A stretch of 64,000 nucleotides of DNA from Baylisascaris procyonis. Lineage: Eukaryota > Nematoda > Chromadorea > Rhabditida > Ascarididae. The notes beneath the pieces are model-generated. The model had not been told where the DNA came from, searched no databases, and saw only the letters and a program-made list of their open reading frames with translations. Numbering within the stretch: the stretch's first letter is position 1; the number at the start of each line of letters is the position of its first letter. Shown here one piece after another: positions 36,400-49,200 of the stretch. The position numbers were made by a program, and so were the translations under genes. The stretch lies in NCBI GenBank assembly GCA_037389465.1, contig JAZARR010000033.1, positions 372,001-436,000 on the forward strand, read 5' to 3'.

Positions 36400-39300
36400 A
36401 ACTTGGCTTCATATAAATGCCAGCTTAACATAAGTGAATCTGGCAGCTACGATGTCCTAACCTTTGAATACTTTTTGTCGCATTCATTTGATTACTGTAG
36501 TGGTTGCGGCTGTCAATTACTAAACCTTTTTGCAAGTGAAAGCTTCTATAATAGCTCCTTATGACTGAATAACTCTGTATATATGCAAATACGTTTGTGT
36601 TGTACCTTTTTATTAAGTGCAGACAGCATCTGTGGACGAGTGAGTTGCATTCATGAAAAGCATACGTCCGATCATGGTGTAGCATGAGTTCGTGAATCAT
36701 GGCCCGATTGGCTTCGTTAAATCGCTGTAGAACTGAATGTTAATCATTTTCTTGGTATTCTGTTGACTCGGCCACTTAGTTCCATTTTGAACCTAAATTT
36801 AGTATGTGATTTCTTGTATTGAGTTATTGGCAAAAATTGAAGCATTTATGAAAATGCTTTTCAAACGTGATGGCAAATTATTAATAATTATTAGAGGCGA
36901 AATACTCTTCAAATTTTTTATATATGAGAGTTTTGGTGGTTTTGCCAAATTGGCAGATCGTTCGAAATTTGGGATATGCTGTTAACGATGGCAAACGTCC
37001 ACTGAATAGATTATTTAGGCGTTGTTAGTGTTCTTCTTCGACGAACACGACCACATCATATAAAGTTGCATGTGTGTCGCATAGTTTGCATAAGTGCATA
37101 TCTTCACAGACTCTTATATGCTTAAAGATCACCATTTTTTTATGTTAGACTTGATTTCCATTCTGAGCTCATCGTTTCGAATGTATAGGCGTTGAAGGTG
37201 AACCGGTGTAGATGTGTCGCGCTTGCCATGTTGTTACGTGAGCTTCATGGGTGTAGGATCTAAGTTGATGGTTGCTGTGCTATCGTGGTACTACAGCATG
37301 AACACGATTTAAAGATCAACTCTATTACATTGTCGATCTACCGATTACCTTTTCTTACTGCATAGGCATGAGAGCATTGTTATTGAATGGTTCGCCCAAA
37401 ATACTCTCGAAATGATTCAGCGTCCAATTTTTCCACTAGTGAATGCTGCAGTGGAAAAGAGACCACAGTAAGCTTTAAATCGTATTAATTGTAATTATAC
37501 TTGCTTCAATTCTGTATGCATCGAATGTCGTTTTTCCTCTTCGTTTTTTTTTTCGCTTTGTACTTCTGGAAATCGACCAAGAACCTTTCTTTCTAGCACA
37601 AACCACAAATTGGGAAAGCGCATTTTTTGACTGAAGAAATCGAGGAAGAATTACGTATAAATAAGTGGCGTCACACATTATCCATTTGTATTCAAAAAAT
37701 GAACATATAGAAATGCATTGCTAGCAAAATATTCGACATGTTTGACAACAGCTCGTCATGATTACTCCCCGTTGATATGTTTTTCATGTCTGTATTCCTG
37801 TTCTAAGCAGGTTATATTAATGCGCGAAATTTTTGCAACTTTTTGTAAACTTGTTCTTTTAAAATGGATCATTGCAATGAGTAGCCTTTCTCATTCCACT
37901 CGCATCGTGCGAAGAGAAGGATTATGGCAACTTCGGAACTTCCTAGAATGGTTACGTGGCCAAAACTAATTATCGCTAACGATGAAATCACAACCGATGT
38001 TAATGATTGTGTTTCACCGAACGAACTTGTCCCTCTGTGATTTTTTGGCAATTCCATCGACATTATATAGGAACTCGGCGAGTATTTCCGAATTTGCGTT
38101 TTCATGCCGCATTTCTTTTTGTGTAACTTTTCTTTCGTCAGAAGCTTCTTATGAGTTGTTCTAGAATGATGACTTATACTTGTATGGTGATATGCAGTAG
38201 TGGGTGAGTGATCTTTGTGTTCCCCGTTTTACATTTGCTAACGTCAAATTTGATCTCTCTCAGACTTCCTTGATAACCACTACGGACACAGCTTTCGCTC
38301 ATCCCCAACTCATATCTATGAACTTGTCGGCAGCTGATGTCTTGAACTTGTCGTTAACTGATGTCTGTGAACTTGTCGTTGGTGATGTCTGTGAACTTGT
38401 CGTTAACTGATGTCTGTGGATGTCATTTCTTAGCAGATGGCGCCCTATTTGAACGATGGTTTAATTAAGTACAGTATTGTGTTGCTATTGTATTGCTTCG
38501 TGTTTTGATCACCTCGTTTGCTGGACCTCTATTCTTTTGTCTTTCAATGAAGTGTTTATATGACAGCAGAAGCGCATTAAGATGCGTCTATAAAAGACAG
38601 TCGTTGCGTGCACAATTGCCCTTCGCAAGCTATCCCCAACTACCGTTCAGTCGGCTGGTTGTTCATTTAGATGTCAGTCGCCTCATCTAAGCCTTAATAA
38701 TTGCCGTTGTATTTAAATGTTTGTGCGTTTGCTGCTACAGTAGTGGTAACACCAATTTCGACGATCTGATATTGCAGCTGCGTTGTGAGCCGTTTCTTTA
38801 CGGCCAACTGGTGACTGTAGTAAAATGTTATCATTCATAAATTTAGACCTCGTTTGTTCGCTTGGTCACACATATAATTTCTAAATCAGCCGATTACCAT
38901 AAAGCTTAATCGAATATTCTGTTAGTTACATAGGGATAATTTTTCACCTTCCACTCAGATAGGTAGAAAGGAGATTATTACAAATTCCGAGCTTCCCAAA
39001 ACGGTTCCAGAGTGCTTTTCGCAGCTCAGAGATCTAAACACAATAAATGAACCCTCCACAGCAGTTGAACAACTTGAAGTTTTTAGGATATTCGAGGAAA
39101 AGAATTTAAAATGTGAAACCTTGCCCTTTTAGAGCTTGGTTTTTGCTGTTCGCAGGTATCTGTTCCCGTTGAGATGTACTTTTTCCATGAAGATTTGTTT
39201 TATGCAAATTTTGGCTGAAGTCAGTTCCCTGTTAACTGTGAAAAAGGATGCCCATCTATGATTCGAATTCTCACTATGTTCACTCTTAGGTAGGTTCCTC

Positions 39301-41890
39301 GTCTACTAAAAGGGATGCAGGTAACAGGCTCGGCATTACAGCTCGTGAGCACATTCCACGCTTTTACTAATCATTTATTTTGTATCTTTGTGAAAGCACT
39401 CGAAATTTATTCATTTCTTACTAGTGGATCGGAACAGCTTAGTGTACTGGCCAAAATTGAACTTCTAGCCGTTTGTTCAAGTTCACAAGTTATGATCCTT
39501 TTTTATCATAAGCACTAGTGCAATAAATTTTTCGCACATGAGCACCTACCAATCTGCTCAGGAATATTGGCTGGGTGCTGGGATGAGGGCGGGGGGGGGG
39601 GAAGGGAGGAGGAAGCGGATCGAGTTAGGAAAATTATAGAAGTTTTCCTGGCAAGTTTTCCAACAAGGCACACTTCCTTCATTCTGTCTACCAACCAAGT
39701 TAGAAACGTAAAATTTTTCAAAACTTGCAAATTCGACTGTGCACAAATTCCTTTTCTATGACGCACAGAACCTCGAACGTATATTCCTGTTATGAAGTTG
39801 CAATTCTATGAGCTTCCCACCTCTCAAATTTATTAATAGCATTAAATTCCTACATAGGCTGTGTACCCTCCTTCTCCCTCTCTCCTTTCCCTGAAGGTTT
39901 GCCCATTCCCGGAGGTTACGGACGAGGTCAGGCCTTGGCACATTAGTGGGGAAGTACAGTAGTTTTGGCATCTCCATTATTGAATTCCCAATAGTGCGTT
40001 TTCCCGACGAGCTGAGCATCCTTATGATTCTAATCATTTTCAGAAATATTGTTAGTGTGGAGCTCAAAAATTTCGTTGTTGTGGCGAAAACTTGGAGTGG
40101 ATTGCGGCATCAGCATGTAGAAACTTCATTTCATACTGTGGATATTTAGTAACCAGTTCACACCATCTTCGAAAATTAAACTAACGACCCATAATCAAGG
40201 AAAGTTTCCCGAAAGGAGCTGTAAGGCTGCGGAGCCGGTTTTTAGAGCCATTTCATACACGGTCAAAAGATCTTCACAGGTTTTAGCTGATTTGCAGCTG
40301 TAGATGTGGAAAGCAAAACGTAAGCCATCATGCAGAACCGAGATCTTTGAACAGATAAAACTTCTAGAGATCATAGTGGGATGGCGTCATCGGAAAGCTA
40401 AAAATTCAACTTCTAATATTTCTGGAATATTTGCCCAAAAGGAATGTGACTGCTCGCCACTATTTTTATTGGCATTATTTTTAATATATATTCGTCGCGT
40501 TTACTTTATCCTCTTCTTTCTGCTTAAAGGATGCGTTCCATAGCTTAAATGAGTCTGTGGTCCTTATACGAAACCACTGAAGTTTATGTGAATGGAGTTT
40601 GTTTTTGAAACGTTTTTTTTTTTTTTTGGTATGCATAAATAGCAGCACATATTCGCGGAGCTCTCATCTGTCCACGTTTTTGACCTCAGCAATTACAACT
40701 GAGTTTACGGCATAGGTATTCAGGTTCCCTCGGATACAGTCTCCACATATCCGGCATGTTTCCTTCGATGCTGCTCTATTACTACTCTCGAATTTACACG
40801 TGATTGAAGGTTGCTAGCTCGTTTCTGGCAAACGCCATATATTTTGCATCCTACATGCCATATACTAAATCTGAAGAAATTTATGAAATAGTTACATCCC
40901 GATGAGCCTAAGCTCAAAAGTTAAAGCTGCCAGGCAGCTCTTTCGCGGTGCTAATGCATCCATGAAATCAAACGATGGGTAATTCATAATAAAATCCCAT
41001 CAGTAATCCAAGTGCCGCAGTCTTGCCTGTTGGGGTTTCCGAGCCTGTGACGTCAGAATCGACGTTTTGACCCCGTCAGTGAGACCGATGCATTTACCCT
41101 TAGACGGTGTCAGGAGCGAACTTCGCCATTAGCAGGCTTTTAAGCATGGTTATGCTGAAAACGAACATAGCGACAGCGTCGGTACGAGCAACGTATCATA
41201 TCCGTCGCAGTACTCTTATTGGTGCCAAATGATCAGTTGAACTCTTCGAGCTGGCAGATTGTTGTGGTGATTTTATGGTTGAACATTTTCGGCCGTATCG
41301 GAAATTCATATTATCAGTGTTCTGTTAAAGGGAAATGAAGGGATATATCATAAGGGAAATCAAATCAACACGATATGGAACAGTCTTGTCCGTTAAAAGT
41401 ATAGCAGAATGTATTTTGAGGAGTCGTTAAATGGAATACCTGTACCAGGTTTCTCTGCCAAATTGCTATTGATTTCTTATTTACAGTTCCCACTTGTACG
41501 AATTTGCCTCTCAAATAAATCAACTAAAAGTTGTACCAATGACGTGACACATCTAGATGATTAGAATCTCCTCCTGCCGTCATTGGGCTCCACTTTGAGA
41601 GCATAACTTTTGGATTTTGTTTTTTAGGAAATTTCCTAAAAAGATGCTCGGATACGTTAAACGCGAATTTCTGAACATTATTTTTGAGTGAGACCAATTT
41701 CATGACCCCTTGCCTCCCAAGTTCCGCTCATCGAGCTGCGTAAGTTTGCTCAACGAGGACTTGTTTGGAGTTTTCAGACAAGATGAGCGCAAATATAGGG
41801 CCTATTTATGGTTCCTCTTTCAAGGAGCGTAGGGTGTAAATACAACAAGATTTACTGCAGCGGGGTTTTTCCATATATTCAAATGATATT
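36400..41890. other. Stretch with no supported gene
   Basis: Apart from the 38.3 kb tandem repeat and a G-run at 39.6 kb I see no exon with both splice borders and coding-like composition. Short frames of 60-105 codons occur on both strands at about the chance rate for this composition. It may be intron of the 35-36 kb membrane gene. Confidence 0.4.
38321..38419. repeat. Tandem repeat of about 24-25 bp, 4 copies
   Basis: Four copies of gAACTTGTCGttaaCTGATGTCtgt. Copies two and four are nearly identical and copy three has lost one base. The plus-strand frame reads a CELVV-type repeat, but there is no exon evidence. Confidence 0.8.
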
Positions 41891-41898
41891 CTCTTTCC

Positions 41899-42071
41899 AG
41901 TGGCAATCCAGCTACTCTTTCCTTTTCATCTTTTGGTTCTTTGCATCCCGTTGTTGCGCGTCTCTCAAAATTGTGGACATACCGTGGTTGTGCCCATACA
42001 CATTCCATTCAAGACATGCGAAGCCGTTTGCTAGTAAATTGTGTCAATAAAAGGAGCCCTTATAAGTCGAG
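41899..42071 (+). other. Possible terminal exon with overlapping polyA signal
   Basis: Acceptor tctctttccag| at about 41898 is followed by sequence open in all three frames. In the phase set by the 36.3 kb membrane exon it encodes about 57 residues beginning GNPATLSFSSFGSLHP and ending KRSPYKSS at a tga near 42071. An AATAAA lies at about 42046-42051, within the last codons. It could be the cytoplasmic tail of the membrane protein, but the link spans more than 5 kb and rests on phase alone. Confidence 0.25.
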
Positions 42072-42666
42072 TTGACGTCGTCATTGAAATTGGATGCAGT
42101 CTGATTGCGTGACAAATACTGTTGTCAGGGTGACGTGGCATATCGCGTTCGGCGCCCTGTGTGCAACGAAACGTGTCCAAAATCGAAGAGTGGATAGCAG
42201 AGTGAACGTCAACAAAAATTGAAAAACAGATTTGGGCAAGTTTACGTTTTTACCCCTCCCCCCTTCCTGTTGCAAAAAATGTTCAATTTGAATATATTTT
42301 AAATCTCAATGAAGCAAAAGTTGCTAGTTTCGTTTTCCGTTTCGCCTACGTCAGACAACGATAACGAAACAGCGCAAAGGATTCAGCGTTCATTTCTCGA
42401 CATCAGCTTTTATAGTGAGAGATTCCTATGAAGCTTACAGTGTAAACGCTCACAGGTGGTCCGGATTTCCGTTTCACAAGGTAGCCCACACCTTTTGTGC
42501 GTAACCACTTTCATAATTTGCCTTTTAAAAGATTCCTCTGTTTATTCCTTGTTTTAGCATCAAAAACTACGCTTAGGGTAAGTTTTCAACTTAGTCTAAG
42601 GTGCACGTATGTTTTTTTCAAGCTCGCTAATTGGTATAGACATATATCCTTGAAGGACATCAGTTT

Positions 42667-43628
42667 CTAACGCAACAGCAAATAAACGTTGAATGTGAGC
42701 GGAGTTTTGCCGGATGCGACAACATGACGGCACATGGTGAGCAGCGCTCTCCGTGCTTCTTGCAGTGCGCTCAGAGGCAGTGTGCGTTCCGTGCAAAGTT
42801 GTGGTGCATGATGCAGCATGTGTTTGCATACTAATCCATCAACGCGTCGGCCACACTCTGCTAAAGGCGTTGCGATGCATCGGCATTCAGTATCTTCGTA
42901 AACTACCCTGTCACATCGAACCGTTCCCTATTTGCAGCCGGGTAGCGTTTGTCGTGAATCTGAAGACGAGAGCTAGCATCGTTGCTAGTCTCGGTTGCAG
43001 TGCTACAAAATTAGCCCTGTTCTTTGTCCACTTTGAAAATGTTGTTTTGCGATCGTCATCTCGCAAACTCGATCATCTCCTTTTCGTTGCTTGACCCTCA
43101 TCGTTTCTATTCTTTGTCCAGTATTCTGCGTTCAGCATTAATGCTTGGCGTCAGAATTCGCCCAAAAAGTTCTATTTTCATGTGGTGACATTTTTTGTTC
43201 AGAACAACAAAAATAGTGAGGGATATGCACGAATGTGGTTAAATCTGACCCAGTTGGCGGTTATGACCAGAACCAAGTTTAAGCCATGACCATATGAAGA
43301 CTCACGTACACCATCAAAACTTGCAGAAGAAAAGAAAACCATCGTCACATATATGTCGGTTGTTTTGCGTAGTAACATCGGTGTGAAATGTTGGTTGCAG
43401 TTTTGTCGGTGTTAGTGAGAGCGTTATGGATCTGCTTGATATTGCACAAAAGAAGTTGGATTTTCAAGATAAGATGTCAGCATAGCACATACGAAATGGG
43501 TGAGAATATCTGCAGCATTGTTCGAAAGGGTGTGGTAAAAAGGCGCGACGCGTAATATTTACCGTTCCACCTCGTAATGTTCACGTTGCATCAGCAAGTG
43601 AATGCGGTAAACGTTATGTTGGAAGTTG
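42667..43628 (-). CDS. Minus-strand three-exon gene end with spaced cysteines, unrecognised
   Basis: On the minus strand, exon 43628-43563 (NVYRIHLLMQREHYEVE, donor acg|gtaaat, phase 2) joins exon 43002 to about 42907 (acceptor ttttgtag|; TATETSNDASSRLQIHDKRY...RERFD). The last exon, about 42860-42667, follows after an intron of about 50 bp and ends in tag. The last exon carries cysteines in a regular helical pattern: CGRRVDGLVCKHMLHHAPQLC, then 19 residues, then C. The donor of the middle exon is ambiguous (gat|gtgaca or cagg|gtagtt); only the first keeps the frame with acceptor cagag|tgt. The pattern could be a secreted or lumenal helical domain. I do not recognise it. Upstream exons should lie above 43.6 kb. 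Confidence 0.5.
43407..43489 (+). other. Exon-like C-terminal segment
   Basis: After ttggttgcag| the plus strand reads 27 codons, FVGVSESVMDLLDIAQKKLD... then DKMSA and a tag stop. It is a compact helical, charged peptide that looks like a protein C-terminus. It starts with one leftover base (prior phase 2). No neighbouring exon can be tied to it with confidence. Confidence 0.25.
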
Positions 43629-43699
43629 CTTTCATTTGAATATAGATGTTCAATCCCACCAGATATAGTGTAATTTCAACAAAGTCATTTTCTCTATAC

Positions 43700-45150
43700 T
43701 CCATCTACGCACCATCGTTTGCCACAAGCCAGAAAAATTCATTTCGTTTCGCTACTTTATTAACCCACTTGCTCAGGCCCGTACGTAGTGTGGAGGATTT
43801 TGCAAATAAAATGCCATCAGCTATTGATATGACGTGGTGGCGTGAAGATCTAACAAATGGGTCTATCTTCGGCATGGGGAAAGTTAGATTACCGATTTAT
43901 GATTAGCTGTCGAATTATTTGGATCGGTCGCTAAAAAAATGTTCTGATTGGATTGCTTAGTGTTGGTTGAGGATTTATATTTTATTGTTCGCATTCTCAC
44001 TCTCTACCTTCCTCCTGTTCAGTCTCCTCTTCCGACCATCCCTCTCCTTTTCACATGCAATTCTTGTCTATTTCCCGATTGATGTCGTTATGTATAGTAC
44101 CATTTAAAGGCTCGTTTTGACGTATTTCACTGCATATGCGTATGTGCACATAGTAGAAGGATATCTGCTATGTATATGCCGCAGTGTATATATGCATCTA
44201 GCAAATATGTGTTATGTTATGTTTTCTAGAAACTGGCTGGGCTCATTTTGAAGGGAGGGAGGAGGGTGGAGGTAGGGAGTTTTCCAGAAATTCGAATAGA
44301 AACAATAATGTTAGAGCGGATTTTTCTTTACGGAAGGAACTACATAAAAAGGTCAGAGTTGAAGTAAAATACTTTACTTTCCAGCCATAAACGGGAGAAG
44401 AAGAACGATAGACGATAAAGAAGCGACGTTAAGTGATACGCTTCGCAGGTTCGGTCATTCTACGACCCGCAGGCGGTCAAGTTCTGCGTCACTTTAATCG
44501 GCAACATCCAACGGTGATTCTTTAAACCACTATATCATAAATTGTGATGATCAAGTTTAACTGTTAATATATACGAAATGCGTCTCTTCGAAACTGTGGA
44601 CTTCATTTAAGTTGACCTTTCTTCATTAGTTCGCAACAAAATCGGCCCTGCTTTTAGTGCGTTATTCAAATTTTCATCACGTTAAATTGCGCTCTTCGAA
44701 TTTACCAATATGAGCTGTTTTAATGACTCCTCTGCTAATAGAACCAATGGAGCAGTGAATGCTCTACGACGAGGTGATTGTTGACAAGCATTCTCTTGTT
44801 CTATTCAGATATCGTTGGAGAAAGATTTCGCTTGATCGTGTTGGCATCGGCTTTCCTTCACCGCTGCTTGGTGCACAAATTTCCGATCTTATTTAATGTG
44901 TGCTTATTTGGCCTAGTTTGCGTTGACTTTCGCACTGCTTCATTTCATTGCTTCCCCTTTCATTTCCAATGTGAATTATGATCCTTCTTCCCGACAGCTT
45001 TTTATAGGTGTTTAGTATTTGGCGTTCTGTTAACTCTCCTCTTTTACGCTAGTGGTCGAGTGTTATTCACCTAATTCGAGTTCTTTCCTTTTTAGTGTTT
45101 GGTAACTGATTAACGAATGTAGTATAATTCATATCTCGCTATAAGAGGGC
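43700..45150. other. Stretch with no resolved gene
   Basis: No exon is supported on both borders here. One suggestive item is 44449-44494, where cttcgcag| is followed by a short RS-like C-terminus (FGHSTTRRRSSSASL, then stop). It could be a terminal exon but has no partner I can tie to it. Confidence 0.3.
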
Positions 45151-45160
45151 TGCTGTGCTT

Positions 45161-45273
45161 ATGCCGTTGCTGCATTCCACCAATGGCTACCTTGACGCCG
45201 ATTCCTGGATTCGAGACATGGTTCTGATTGATCTGCTGAACCAGGTTGCATACAGGGCGCTCCTTGTTGGAAA
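45161..45273 (+). CDS. Plus-strand exon upstream of Dopey, unrecognised
   Basis: An ATG at 45161 (or a longer exon from the acceptor-like ataagag| near 45148) opens 37 codons of balanced, coding-like sequence (GYLDADSWIRDMVLIDLLNQVAYRALL) ending at a strong donor aa|gtatgt in phase 2. The Dopey start exon at 46210 is in phase 0, so this is not simply an upstream Dopey exon. It could belong to the 3' end of a plus-strand gene to the left, or encode a short upstream protein. Confidence 0.4.
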
Positions 45274-46203
45274 GTATGTGGCTTCGTTTTCAGTCATCCC
45301 TTGCCGGTATATGAACAATACGCATGTGTTCAACACGAATCGCAACAGCGAGGTGTAAATTGTGGCGAAGAAAGGGAAGGAGCGCATTCAGACACAATGA
45401 TACCTGATGACTCGGAGTGTTGGGTATGGATTGTACTTAATCGGCAGCCTGACAGACTATGGTCTACAATACGGTGCGATGGCGAATAACTGTGGGGCAT
45501 TGTGGGGCATGCAAGGGATCTTGAAGGAAGGGAGGTATGCCGTCTGTATAGTGGTAGGGGAAGGCTCGTCGGTTACGTATGTGGGGTATGTTAGAAGTGA
45601 AAAAGTAGGGAAAGGTGTGCTGTGGGTGATCTGTTTTGTCTGTTGCACTGTATTATAGACTTCTGCCTAAAGTGGTCGTTCCGTTCTGTACGAAAGAGAT
45701 CATAAACAAAGTGACCAGAATGTTATCTATATCGCTTTCCTCAGTGCACGCTGATTATGTTTGTCGCACTTCTATTCTCCATCCTACCAGCTTTTTCCTT
45801 TTCGTTTTTTGCTGTTGCTAACTCGCCTTACTATGCTCCTTCATTATCTGTGGTTAGAGGAAAAGTCACGCTTGTTTGTTTAGAGGCCTTTTTTCAAACG
45901 ATATTGAAAAGTTTTCGATTCGTTCAGTGGGCTAGAAATACCTATCTATTTAGCGGTAGTAGGCTAGCGTTGCCTGCGTGCAACTTTTAAGAAGCATAGT
46001 TAGCACACCGGCTCCCCATCATATGACTTTTGCATTTCAATTCTGGCATCATTTTTTGGTCTGTATTTCTGTCACTCTAGCTCCTTTTTCACATGATCCA
46101 GGTCTCTTAGAGCTGGCGATGTGCAATAGTAGTTTGTCTTTTTTCATATTACGAGCACTTTGTTAGCTTCATCGATCTTACCTCTGCATATGGGTAATGT
46201 GAG

Positions 46204-46209
46204 TTTCAG
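46204..46209 (+). promoter_or_regulatory. TTTCAG acceptor abutting the Dopey start codon
   Basis: The six bases immediately before the Dopey ATG read tttcag, a textbook nematode 3' splice acceptor. Either a 5'UTR intron ends here or this is a spliced-leader trans-splice site leaving essentially no 5'UTR, which is common in nematodes. The ATG at 46210 is preferred because the following residues lead straight into the conserved SKYR.YV block at the distance expected from other Dopey proteins. Confidence 0.55.
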
Positions 46210-49200
46210 ATGTCTTCGGTGATGGTCGGGGGTGCGGATGCGGGCTTAACTGCAGCGCATGCAGCAGCATTGCTCAGCAGCAGTAAGTACCGTTCATACG
46301 TGGCAGCCGTCGATAAGGCTCTTAAAGCGTTCGAGGCCACCAACGAGTGGGCCGACCTCATTTCAGCGCTCGGCAAACTCAGCAGGGTTTGTCATGCTCT
46401 TATTTGTGCTGCACTGAAGTTATATCCGAACCAGACACGTTCATAAAATTGTCGCTTCTTTTGCCTATAATTGTCACCTTGTTGTGCATAGCTTTCATAG
46501 GTGCATACAAGCTATTATGCTCAGCATTCATCCCAAGTCGACGTTTCTGTACTACTCGCAACGTTCATTTTCCCAGATCTTGTGCCAGTGAAGCAAAAGA
46601 AATCGCTTTCGTAGCTAGCACTTTCTGACGTTCGAACAGAATCCACTGTATGCGTAGAATTGGCCTGTTGGGTACACATTTGGCTGATTCTAGTGACTCC
46701 GTCTTCTGTACTTCCCTTCATCCAACTGTTTAGTTATAATTACTGTTATGTTTATGCCTCTATGCGTGTGTTTGCGCTTTTATGTTCGCGGGTCGGTCAT
46801 CTGCACATTGGACCTTCAAGTCAACGATTTGCCCATTTGGTTGCTTTTCCAAAAGACTGGATTATGTATTTCATAAGGTTCCATCGCAGGGGCCTGGTTA
46901 ATCAATGTACCTTGTGTGAGCCCCTCTCTATGTTATCTCTCCTCCAAGCTGCCAACTCGGTAAGCTTCTTCCTCTCGGATATGGGCTCTCTCGAGGACTG
47001 GCATATACTGAGTCAGTTTTATGGCGTGCTGGCACAACAAGTTGAGAAAGTTGCCGACGAACTTGAGATGCAGGGGCGACTTAACAGAGAATGAAAGATT
47101 TTATCGAACACAAGTTCTGTTCTTAATTTTCACGTGGTGTGCATTCGTCACATTCGACGTTTTCTGTCGTATATGTATCCGTTTCGAAATTTGGGCGCAA
47201 CATAAACTGCCACCCCCCTCTTCCCACCCATCTTGTTTGATAGTTGCCCACTATTGTGCGGTTGGCCCCTCTAGATGCCTAATAGGCGATCGTTTTTTAC
47301 GATTACTCCATAAGATCTGTAGCAAATGCACATTGTAGGCACATTAGCTTCCATATACTTTAATAAAAATATGATATAGTCTGCTGGCATTCTCCACCGC
47401 CCCACCCTCCCCCTTTCCCTCTTTTTGCCATTCTTGAAGACGCTACATGTACCATCCGTTATTTGCAGATGCATCATAAGCAAACGGGTGATTTTCTGAA
47501 AATTTCATTCAGAGGAACGATTACCTTGGTTGCTATGTGTAGGTTGATGAGTAACGCAGATCGCCGTACTGTAAACAAGGGAGAATTTTTTCTTTGTCGT
47601 CGATATTCCTGGCCACTGTTTCACTTAGAGAGTTTTTCTCTTCTTGACTGGTAAGGTCTTCTTTTTTGTACAGTCTATGTGAACGGTGGTGGAATTGAAG
47701 TGAGCAAAAAGTGACTAAATGACATAACTTTTCGAATGGGCAAAGGTTTGCATAGTCTGTTCATTTTCCGCTATCTGTGGCAATTGCCTCTTGGAGCACG
47801 TTGTGAAGTGTTAAGTTAAATATCTCTATGTTAAGGTGTTTCATTCGAACGCCCGATTCGGCGACATCCCGAAGCCAGTAACCGTTGCGAAGCGCCTCTC
47901 GCAATGTTTGCATCCGGCATTACCTCATGGTGTACATCTGAAAGCATTAGAAACCTATCGTCAACTTTTCGACATTCTTGGCCAGAAGCATCTCCCGAGG
48001 TTGTTGTACTTGTTCGCTGTTGGCCTCTTCCCTCTTATGGATCACTGCGGTATCAAGGTTGGTTGCCATTATTCTTTTGCTGCTATTTGCTTACTGAATT
48101 CTAGAAAGCCACAAATAAAATTGTTTATCCTCATTAAGTGAGGAAAAGTGACCCGATGATCCATGCTTGTTCTTCGCCCTCATGTTACCTGTGTTGTTCA
48201 TCCTTTTCTCAAATTTTTTGATTCCTTTTCATATCATTATCGAAGCAGCAACGCTTTGTAAATCTTTCAAATTAACTACCACTTTTAAGAACGTTTTTTA
48301 AAATTTTTGACCTAATGGCTTGTGGTTTTAGGTGAAGTCGGAATTACTCGGAATCTTCGAGCAGTATCTTCTCCCTTTAGGCGCAAATTTGAAACCTGCT
48401 TTGCCAGGCTTCATTACTGGTGTTCTTCTTGGTCTCGAAGAAGGCACTGAATTCTATGACAGGTTCGTACTGCTCTGTTTGCAGCCACATTCGATTGTTG
48501 TTGTCGTGCAGTTTCATCTATTTGCTTCAGAGATCTTATTAAGTTTATTTATTAAAGTTATATGACGATAGTTGGTAGCAGCAATGCTTGAAAAATGCTT
48601 TTCAAGTGCCACATTAAGTGCTAGTGATGATCGGGTATAGAAGAACCATTTGAAAAATTTCGTCTTAGATGGCATGAGAGACAACACTTTAATTGAGGCG
48701 AGATGCTTATTGATTCCTCTCCTTGCTTTTCTTAATCTGACTAGCAATTGCACTCACACATTGTTATATCGATATGAAAGAAGGTAATTAGTTGACTTTG
48801 ACTCTTTCATGGATTTTATTAAATATTTTCAGAGAACTTTGTTTTTCTAGTCAGTGAGAAAATTCAGAAAGTGCAATACTGAAAGCACAACAAATGAGGA
48901 AAATTTACGTTTGTATACTAATTTTTTTGTCTTTGGATGAAAATACTTCCCTTTGTTTTCCCCGGAAATGTAAGCATTTTTCTGCACCTTTTTCTCATTG
49001 TGTTACGACAACGACGATCAACAACGTGTTTCCATTTCTCATTCAAAAGTGACGAGTATTTAACGCAAAAAGTTTTTTGTTAAATAGAAATTAGTTGAAT
49101 AATAACCACATTAATTGGAACTAGAAACTGTTTCGAATGCTGAAATTGAACGCGACTTGAGTAATCGCTTCATCTCTTTATTTTTTTTAAATCAATTTTG

